From: DASPOF01 sp035626155
GTDB lineage: Bacteria; Desulfobacterota; Binatia; Binatales; Binataceae
NCBI GenBank assembly: GCA_035626155.1
Contig: DASPOF010000096.1
Coordinates: forward strand, 1 to 11,240
Reading direction: 5' to 3'
DNA: 11,240 nucleotides
Positions 7,229-11,240 of the stretch are shown here, in pieces (positions within the stretch are counted from its first letter, which is position 1; each line of letters starts with the position of its first letter). The position numbers and the translations under genes were made by a program. The notes under the pieces were generated by a model, which saw nothing but the letters and a program-made list of their open reading frames with translations, was not told the origin of the DNA and did no database searches.

Positions 7229-8047
7229 GTGGAAATCCAACTCGGACGTTTTCCCGCGCAGTTCGAACAGCCCGAACCTGTCAAGTTCGCCTGGCCGATC
7301 CTGCTGCTGCCTGAGTTGTTCACCACCACCCGCCATCTCAGACCGCTCGCCGGCTATCTCGCGACGATCGGGTGGGAGGTTTATTCGGTCGATCTGCGCG
7401 GCGCGGCCGGACAATATCCGACGCCGGCGCTTTCGCGGCTCGGCTTCGACGACTTCCTCGCGCTGGCCGCCGAGGTGCTCGGCGCAATCGGCCGCGATTC
7501 GGTCGTGCTCGGGCACGGGATCGGCGGGCTGATCGCGCTCAAGCTCGCCGAGCGCGCGGGCGTGAAAGCGGCGGTCGCGTATGCGCCGCCCGTGCCGGGT
7601 TTCACCTCCCCGCTGACCGCGGGATTCGCCAACCGGATCGCCGCGTGGCGCGGAGGTCCGCTGAGGCCTCCGACGGGCCGCACGCTGGCGCAGTTCGTCG
7701 CGGGCGCGGAACCGCTGATGCGCGATGCGATAATTCGCGCGCTGGTTCCCGACTCGCTCGCTCTGCCGTCCGAGATCGCGCGCGGCGAGATAAAGTTCCA
7801 AGCGGTCGCGGCGCCGCCGCGGCTGGTGGTCGCGGGAGATTCCGATATCTTCGCGCCGCTCGAAAAGATGCGGGCGTGGGCCGAGCCGCTAAGCGCGGCG
7901 CTCGCGGTTGTGCCCGGGCGCGGCCATTGGCTGATCGGCGGGCGCGCGCTCGAGCGCGCGATTCGCGAGACGCAGCGATTCCTGGTCCGCGCGCTCGGCC
8001 GCGATTTGCTGCTGCTCTACGAGGAACGCCCGCCCGAGGAGTCGTGA
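7229..8047 (+). CDS. Alpha/beta-hydrolase fold protein lacking the nucleophile serine
   Basis: A 272-residue cytoplasmic protein with the fold landmarks of the alpha/beta hydrolase family: ILLLPEL strand (24-30), the DLRG turn (55-58) and the nucleophile elbow VVLGHGIGG (92-100). The canonical elbow is G-H-S-x-G-G; here residue 97 is Gly (codon GGG, two or more changes from any Ser codon). The other triad members look intact: D206 in AGDSDIFAP and H233 in PGRGHWLIGG. It may therefore be a non-hydrolytic or pseudo-enzyme, a binding protein, or an enzyme using another chemistry. The start is GTG; an in-frame TAA two codons upstream rules out a longer protein, and no ribosome site is visible. 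The C-terminal tail after about residue 250 is Leu/Arg/Glu-rich. Its stop (TGA) is followed by a short CCACG/CGTGG hairpin and then by the repeat element. No physiological partner gene is adjacent. Confidence 0.85.
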   Translation: MEIQLGRFPAQFEQPEPVKFAWPILLLPELFTTTRHLRPLAGYLATIGWEVYSVDLRGAAGQYPTPALSRLGFDDFLALAAEVLGAIGRDSVVLGHGIGGLIALKLAERAGVKAAVAYAPPVPGFTSPLTAGFANRIAAWRGGPLRPPTGRTLAQFVAGAEPLMRDAIIRALVPDSLALPSEIARGEIKFQAVAAPPRLVVAGDSDIFAPLEKMRAWAEPLSAALAVVPGRGHWLIGGRALERAIRETQRFLVRALGRDLLLLYEERPPEES

Positions 8048-8131
8048 CCACGCAATCGTGGCCGGGGCGAATTCGCAAGCGCGATGCGAAGGTTGAAGGG
8101 GATGGCTGAGAGTGGTGGTGGGTCGTCCTTT

Positions 8132-8326
8132 CCCATTTCGTCGCGACGGAGTAACTACTGGCTGCGCTTCCCCATTTTTTGCCATGGGAATAAGAACGAA
8201 ATTTCCTCCTTCATTCTTTGACATCGGGATAACTCCCAAATTTCCTCCGCCATTTTCTGCCATGGTAATAACTCCTAAAATTCCTCCCCCATTTTTTGAT
8301 ATGGGGGAGGAGTAAGGAGGGGGTGC
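8132..8326 (+). repeat. 39-bp tandem periodic repeat, about five units
   Basis: Units begin at 8132 (degenerate), 8171, 8210, 8249 and 8288, each exactly 39 bp apart with no indels. Shared words are CCCATTTTTTG at the unit start, ATGGG near the middle, ATAACTCC at about offset 20 and AATTTCCTCC at the end. The last unit turns into a palindrome (CCTCCCCCAT and ATGGGGGAGG around TTTTTG) and then the inner inverted repeat. Because 39 is divisible by 3, both strands show 13-residue repeat peptides that are not real proteins. Confidence 0.85.
8283..8326 (+). repeat. Left inner inverted repeat of the DUF559 element
   Basis: 44 bp that are the reverse complement of 8695-8738 with two mismatches. 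It starts CCTCCCCCATTTTTTGATAT and ends GGAGGGGGTGC. It contains its own 10-bp stem (CCTCCCCCAT with ATGGGGGAGG) and the AGGAGG ribosome site used by the enclosed gene, 8 nt before its ATG. Confidence 0.9.
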
Positions 8327-8328
8327 AG

Positions 8329-8709
8329 ATGCCCACCCGCAGCCGCCATCGCCGCGGACTGCTCGACGGCGTCGCGCGTTCGCGCGCCCGCGAAATGCGG
8401 ACCAACCCGACCGATGTAGAAAAGCGGTTGTGGTCGAGTCTACGTCAAAGGAACATCGAGGGCGCACGGTTCAGGCGGCAATACCCGCTCTGAAGCTTTA
8501 TCGTGGATTTCTGTTGCGTCGAGCGGCGGCTGATCATCGAACTAGACGGCGAGCAGCATGCGGAGACTTCCGGCTATGATGCGCGGCGGACCGAGGCCCT
8601 GGCGGGGCGGGGTTTTCGAGTGCTGAGGTTCTGGAACAACGAGGTGCTGGAAAATCTGGACGGGGTGCTGGAAAGGATTTGGGAGGAATTGCAGGCACCC
8701 CCACCTTAA
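8329..8709 (+). pseudogene. DUF559 (Vsr-like endonuclease fold) gene with an in-frame TGA
   Basis: The reading frame gives 126 residues of clear DUF559 character, split by a TGA at 8491-8493. Before the stop: REMRTNPTDVEKRLWSSLRQ (residues 22-41) and GARFRRQYPL. Directly after it, in the same frame: SFIVDFCCVERRLIIELDGE, QH, then GFRVLRFWNNEVL. Family members read FRRQ-x-PIG-x-(Y/F)-IVDF, so the stop sits exactly where a conserved Gly (GGA) is expected: one G-to-T change explains it. DUF559 proteins share the fold of Vsr-type very-short-patch nucleases; D60, E71 and the DG motif at 73-74 are the likely active-site region. The length (about 125) is normal for the family. Start ATG 8329 has AGGAGG 8 nt upstream; an in-frame ATG at 8296 lies inside the repeat and has no such site. 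Readthrough, or restart at GTG 8503 giving a 68-residue C-terminal piece, is possible but unlikely to be functional. Confidence 0.88.
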
Positions 8710-8773
8710 TCCTCCCCCATATCAAAAAATGGGGGAGGAAATTTAGGAGTTATCCCCATAGCAAAAATGGGGG
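8695..8773 (-). repeat. Right inverted repeat of the DUF559 element
   Basis: The first 44 bp (8695-8738) mirror 8283-8326 with two mismatches. The remainder to 8773 is a second, reverse-oriented 39-bp unit shortened to 38 bp by one missing A (CAAAAATGGG at 8762-8771 against CAAAAAATGGG at 8723-8733). It carries the TAA stop of the DUF559 gene on the plus strand. Confidence 0.88.
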
Positions 8774-8790
8774 CGAAGGGCGGACGCCTT

Positions 8791-8812
8791 CCCCCGCAAC
8801 TGAATGCGGGGG
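8791..8812. repeat. GC-rich REP-like palindrome
   Basis: CCCCCGCA (8791-8798) pairs with TGCGGGGG (8805-8812) around ACTGAA, a perfect 8-bp stem. There is no U-tract. It lies 18 bp beyond the DUF559 element and looks like a member of a separate palindromic repeat family, which only a genome-wide search could confirm. Confidence 0.5.
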
Positions 8813-9018
8813 CAGGGAAAGAAGTAGAGCGATGCGCCCGCGATGTGTGCGTTCGCGTCGGCTGAACGTCGCGGGAAAAAATAGTGGCGCGGGCCGCCGC
8901 CGTGCCCGCGGTCGATGCGCGGGCGGACGAGGGGCGATTGATGCGGACAGGAAGCGCGAAACCCAGTTTGGGTTTCGCATGATTTCCGGGCTTGCGCGAG
9001 CGGTTTCCACAACCCGTA
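8813..9018. other. Intergenic region upstream of guaB, with one long hairpin
   Basis: No gene is supported in this stretch. It holds one strong hairpin: GCGAAACCCA (8956-8965) pairs perfectly with TGGGTTTCGC (8969-8978) over a 3-nt GTT loop. No U-run follows, so it is not a classical terminator; a bidirectional mRNA-end structure or another palindromic repeat is possible. The rest is GC-rich without recognisable signals. Confidence 0.45.
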
Positions 9019-9047
9019 TTGATTGGGGCGGGCCCGGTTGCTACATA
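9019..9047 (+). promoter_or_regulatory. Probable sigma-70 promoter of guaB
   Basis: TTGATT (9019-9024), a 17-bp spacer, and TACATA (9042-9047); CATAAT at 9044-9049 is an overlapping alternative -10 with a 19-bp spacer. The predicted start near 9054 leaves a leader of about 95 nt before guaB. Confidence 0.55.
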
Positions 9048-9101
9048 ATGATATGGCGCAACCCGGTAAGAAGACCCGGGATTCAATTCCAATTCGACGA
9101 C

Positions 9102-9130
9102 AAGGCCCGCGGAACGCCCGCGGGCCTTTT
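9102..9130 (+). terminator. Terminator-like hairpin in the guaB leader (possible attenuator)
   Basis: AAGGCCCGCGG (9102-9112) pairs perfectly with CCGCGGGCCTT (9118-9128) around AACGC, an 11-bp stem running into TTTT (9127-9130). It ends only 4 nt before the AAGGAGG ribosome site and 18 nt before the guaB ATG. A smaller hairpin precedes it (9062-9066 with 9076-9080, CCCGG/CCGGG). It could terminate an upstream transcript or act as an attenuator of guaB; the short U-tract makes efficiency uncertain. No riboswitch family was recognised in the leader. Confidence 0.65.
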
Positions 9131-9148
9131 GCTTAAGGAGGCACTCCG

Positions 9149-10603
9149 ATGCCGTTGCAGGAGCTTCGCGAAGGACTAACTTACGACGACGTTTTGCTCG
9201 TTCCCCAGCAGTCCGACCTGCTCCCCGCCAGTTGCGACGTCTCCACTTATCTGACCCCAAAGATCCGGCTGAGGATTCCGCTCGTTTCGAGCCCGATGGA
9301 CACGGTCACCGAATCGCGCACCGCGATCGCGATCGCGCAGCTCGGCGGCATCGGCTTCATCCATCGCAACCTTTCCGTCGAGCAGCAGGCCCGCGAGATC
9401 GAGGCGGTCAAGAAGTACGAAAGCGGGATGATTACCGACCCGGTGACGGTTCATCCCGAGCAGCGCATCGGTGACGCGCTCGAAATCATGCAGCTCCACC
9501 ACATCTCAGGGCTTCCGGTCGTCTCTGATGGCCGGCTGGTCGGCATCCTGACCAATCGCGATCTCCGATTCGAGAAGCGGCTCGACAAGCCGGTGCGCGA
9601 CGTGATGACCAAGAACGTGATCACCGCGCGTCCCGGCATCACGCTCGAGCAGGCCAAGGAAATCCTGCAGGCGCATCGCATCGAGAAGCTTCCGCTTACC
9701 GACGAGCAGAGCCGGCTGCGGGGACTTATCACGGTCAAGGACATGGACAAGGCGACGCGCCATCCCTATTCGAGCAAGGACCATCTCGGGCGGCTGCGCG
9801 TGGGGGCCGCGGTCGGCGTTGGTCCCGAGCGCCAGGAGCGCGTCGCGTCGCTCAAGCGCGCGGGCGTCGATGTGCTCTGCATCGATACCGCGCACGGGCA
9901 CACGCAAAACGTGCTCGAGGCGATCAAGGCGACCAGGCGCGAATGCGGCGATATCGAAATCATGGCCGGTAATATCGCGACCTCCGACGGCGCCCGGGCG
10001 TTGATCGACGCGGGCGCCGATGCGCTGCGGGTCGGGATGGGTCCGGGGTCAATCTGCACGACGCGCGTGATCTCGGGCGTCGGCGTGCCGCAGATCACCG
10101 CGATCATGGATGCGGTCGCGGTGGCGGAGCCGCGCAACGTACCGGTCATCGCGGACGGCGGAATCCGATTTTCCGGCGACGTGACCAAGGCGCTGGCTGC
10201 GGGCGCGAGCACGGTGATGATCGGCTCGCTGTTCGCCGGCACCGAGGAAAGCCCCGGCGAGACGATTCTTTACCAGGGGCGCACCTACAAGCTTTATCGC
10301 GGGATGGGCTCGCTCGGCGCGATGAGCGAACGGACGCGCGACCGCTACGGCCAGCATGAAAACGAATCGGGCAAGTTCGCGCCCGAAGGGATCGAGGGCC
10401 GCGTGCCGCATCGCGGGCCGCTCGCATCGAACATCGAGCAACTCGTCGCCGGCTTGCAGTCGGGGATGGGATACGTCGGCGCGTCGAATCTTGCGGAGTT
10501 GCGCCGGCGCGCGAAGTTCATCCGCGTCACCGATGCGGGCCATCGCGAGAGCCACGTCCACGACGTGTTCATCACCAAGGAAGCGCCCAACTACCGTCCA
10601 TAA
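9149..10603 (+). CDS. guaB: Inosine-5'-monophosphate dehydrogenase
   Basis: Converts IMP to XMP with NAD+, the committed step of guanine nucleotide synthesis, in the cytoplasm as a tetramer or octamer. The 484 residues are the typical bacterial length. N-terminal barrel half: LTYDDVLLVP (10-19) and PLVSSPMDTVTES (44-56). Two CBS domains occupy about 95-205 (the ISGLPVVSDGRLVGILTNRDLR repeat and HRIEKLPLTDEQ). The catalytic cysteine is C303 in GPGSICTTR, followed by GVGVPQ. The phosphate and IMP region is IADGGIRFSGD (334-344) and GSLFAGTEESPGE. The mobile flap carries the catalytic Arg-Tyr pair at R399-Y400 (RDRYGQ). ATG is preceded by AAGGAGG with a 7-nt spacer. It has its own promoter and a leader hairpin. 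The usual partner guaA is not next to it; a ddl gene follows after 104 bp. Confidence 0.98.
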   Translation: MPLQELREGLTYDDVLLVPQQSDLLPASCDVSTYLTPKIRLRIPLVSSPMDTVTESRTAIAIAQLGGIGFIHRNLSVEQQAREIEAVKKYESGMITDPVTVHPEQRIGDALEIMQLHHISGLPVVSDGRLVGILTNRDLRFEKRLDKPVRDVMTKNVITARPGITLEQAKEILQAHRIEKLPLTDEQSRLRGLITVKDMDKATRHPYSSKDHLGRLRVGAAVGVGPERQERVASLKRAGVDVLCIDTAHGHTQNVLEAIKATRRECGDIEIMAGNIATSDGARALIDAGADALRVGMGPGSICTTRVISGVGVPQITAIMDAVAVAEPRNVPVIADGGIRFSGDVTKALAAGASTVMIGSLFAGTEESPGETILYQGRTYKLYRGMGSLGAMSERTRDRYGQHENESGKFAPEGIEGRVPHRGPLASNIEQLVAGLQSGMGYVGASNLAELRRRAKFIRVTDAGHRESHVHDVFITKEAPNYRP

Positions 10604-10612
10604 GGGACGCCG

Positions 10613-10637
10613 CGAGCGGGCGCGGCGCGCCCGCTCG
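10613..10637. other. 11-bp perfect hairpin after guaB
   Basis: CGAGCGGGCGC (10613-10623) pairs perfectly with GCGCCCGCTCG (10627-10637) over GGC, starting 9 bp after the guaB stop. There is no U-tract, so it is more likely an mRNA 3'-end stabiliser, a rho-type end or a processing site than a classical terminator. It separates guaB from ddl. Confidence 0.5.
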
Positions 10638-10707
10638 AACCTGCGCCCGATGCGTGCAACAATCGACCGGCGAGGCCCGCGCGCGCCCGGCACGCCTCGC
10701 TGCATAG

Positions 10708-11240
10708 ATGGCCCACGACGGCAAAATCAGGGTCGGCGTTTTTTTCGGCGGCCGATCGAGTGAGCACGAGGTGTCGCTCAGATCGGCGCTGACGGTCATG
10801 TCGGCGATGGATCCGGCGCGCTACGAAATCGTCCCGATCGGAATTGGGCACGACGGCAAGTGGTATCTCGAAAGCGATGCGCTCAAGGTGCTCGCGGACC
10901 GCTCGCAAAATCTGAAGGCGCTGGAGGCAGGCGACACTGGCGTCACTCTGCTGCCGCATCCCGGCAGCCGCGCGCTGGTAAGCCCTCCTGGAGCGGCCGT
11001 CCCGGCGGATGCGGCGCGCGGCGCGCTCGGCGGGCCGCTCGACGTGGTCTTTCCCGTGCTGCACGGCACGTATGGCGAGGATGGCACGGTGCAGGGGCTG
11101 CTCGAGCTGGCGGGTATCCCGTACGTCGGCGCGGGCGTGCTCGGCTCGGCAGTCGGGATGGACAAGGACACGCAGAAGCGGCTCCTGCGCGATGCGGGAG
11201 TGGCGGTGGTGAAGTACGCCGCGCTCACGCGCACGGAATA
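10708..11240 (+). CDS. ddl: D-alanine-D-alanine ligase (N-terminal part; runs off window)
   Basis: ATP-grasp enzyme joining two D-Ala for peptidoglycan precursor synthesis in the cytoplasm. 177 codons are visible, about half of the usual 310-370 residues. Seen: the N-terminal strand and loop VGVFFGGRSSEHEVSLRSA (9-27; the Glu of SSEHEVS interacts with the first D-Ala in Ddl structures), PVLHGTYGEDGTVQG (116-130), the region LLELAGIPYVGAGVLGSAVGMDK (131-153) and the start of the central ATP-grasp domain. A Gly/Ala-rich insert near 92-110 (SPPGAAVPADAARGALGG) replaces the usual short linker. An in-frame TAG directly precedes the ATG, so this is the first possible start, yet no good Shine-Dalgarno sequence is visible. 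Gene context is unusual: ddl commonly lies in the mur/fts cluster, but here it follows guaB in the same direction. Expression from the guaB promoter is possible despite the hairpin between them. Confidence 0.95.
   Translation, partial: MAHDGKIRVGVFFGGRSSEHEVSLRSALTVMSAMDPARYEIVPIGIGHDGKWYLESDALKVLADRSQNLKALEAGDTGVTLLPHPGSRALVSPPGAAVPADAARGALGGPLDVVFPVLHGTYGEDGTVQGLLELAGIPYVGAGVLGSAVGMDKDTQKRLLRDAGVAVVKYAALTRTE

Larger units (their letters stand above)
8132..8773. mobile_element. DUF559-containing inverted-repeat element
   Basis: About 640 bp in which repeats on the left (8132-8326) and the reverse-oriented copy on the right (8695-8773) enclose a DUF559 reading frame. The innermost 44 bp are inverted copies differing at only two positions, and similarity continues outward for another 35-40 bp. 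The left repeat carries the AGGAGG site (8315-8320) that serves the gene, and the right repeat supplies its TAA stop (8707-8709), so gene and repeats behave as one package. I see no transposase and no target-site duplication. The layout resembles REP-type or MITE-like nonautonomous elements; mobility by the enclosed nuclease, homing-style, is inference. Confidence 0.6.

Noticed and set aside
6812..7801. Open frame of 329 codons on the minus strand
   Set aside because: It runs through the intrinsic terminator and the small gene and lies antisense to the hydrolase; the translation is Arg-rich low-complexity sequence with no domain.
8132..8326. CRISPR array
   Set aside because: The 39-bp units are contiguous and progressively diverged, with no unique spacers between them and no cas genes.
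7889..8467. Minus-strand frame encoding 13-residue repeats (and its plus-strand counterpart at 8112-8315)
   Set aside because: The repeat peptides come from translating the 39-bp DNA repeat; the frame starts inside antisense DUF559 and ends inside the antisense hydrolase.
8491..8493. TGA recoded as glycine or selenocysteine
   Set aside because: Gly is expected here and some lineages read UGA as Gly, but TGA terminates the adjacent hydrolase and the HemJ-like gene. No selenocysteine insertion context was seen, and the family has Gly rather than Sec or Cys.
9042..9100. Purine riboswitch in the guaB leader
   Set aside because: The AATGATATGG stretch recalls the start of purine riboswitches, but the conserved core that should follow and the three-stem junction are absent.
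9076..9100. Remnant of a tRNA T-arm (GATTCAATTCC)
   Set aside because: No matching acceptor, D or anticodon arms could be found upstream, and there is no proper GTTCRAXYC loop.

Overview
This 11.2 kb window is from a high-GC bacterium. The codon use is strongly GC-ending, the envelope and division genes look Gram-negative (an FtsB-type divisome protein, Ddl), and the genes are interspersed with GC-rich palindromic repeats. I recognise no unambiguous taxonomic marker. An uncultured Desulfobacterota/Binatota-like lineage would fit the gene mix, but that is a low-confidence guess. TGA is used as an ordinary stop here (for example at the end of the hydrolase at 8047).

Left part, minus strand (1-4769): three genes read right to left. 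A major facilitator drug-efflux-type transporter is followed by a small HemJ/CopD-like four-helix membrane protein, then by a large molybdopterin oxidoreductase of the type II DMSO reductase family that runs off the left edge (934 residues visible). The oxidoreductase has a His/Cys [4Fe-4S] motif and an aspartate at the position of the molybdenum ligand, but no Tat signal. The order suggests a redox-related cluster, although the gaps (106 and 201 bp) do not prove an operon.

Middle part (4854-8047): a CoA-transferase of the acetyl-CoA hydrolase/4-hydroxybutyrate CoA-transferase family reads rightward and overlaps by 4 bp the end of a convergent ftsB-like gene. Beyond ftsB, a 726-bp stretch that looks empty holds a compact transcription unit. 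It has a near-consensus sigma-70 promoter (TTGCAC, 17 bp, TATAAT), a 10-bp palindrome over the predicted start site, an AGGAGG ribosome site, a 32-codon gene for an extremely basic protein (17 Lys/Arg, no acidic residues), three hairpins and a strong intrinsic terminator. Next comes an alpha/beta hydrolase whose nucleophile serine is replaced by glycine.

Right part (8132-11240): a roughly 640-bp element of 39-bp periodic repeats and 44-bp inverted repeats encloses a DUF559 (Vsr-like, PD-(D/E)XK) gene broken by one in-frame TGA. The inverted repeats supply both the ribosome site and the stop codon of that gene. It is followed by further palindromes, then guaB (IMP dehydrogenase) with its own promoter and a terminator-like hairpin in the leader just before the ribosome site, and finally ddl (D-alanine-D-alanine ligase), which runs off the right edge.

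The best candidates for something undescribed are the small basic-protein/structured-RNA unit at 6641-6981 and the DUF559 inverted-repeat element at 8132-8773.
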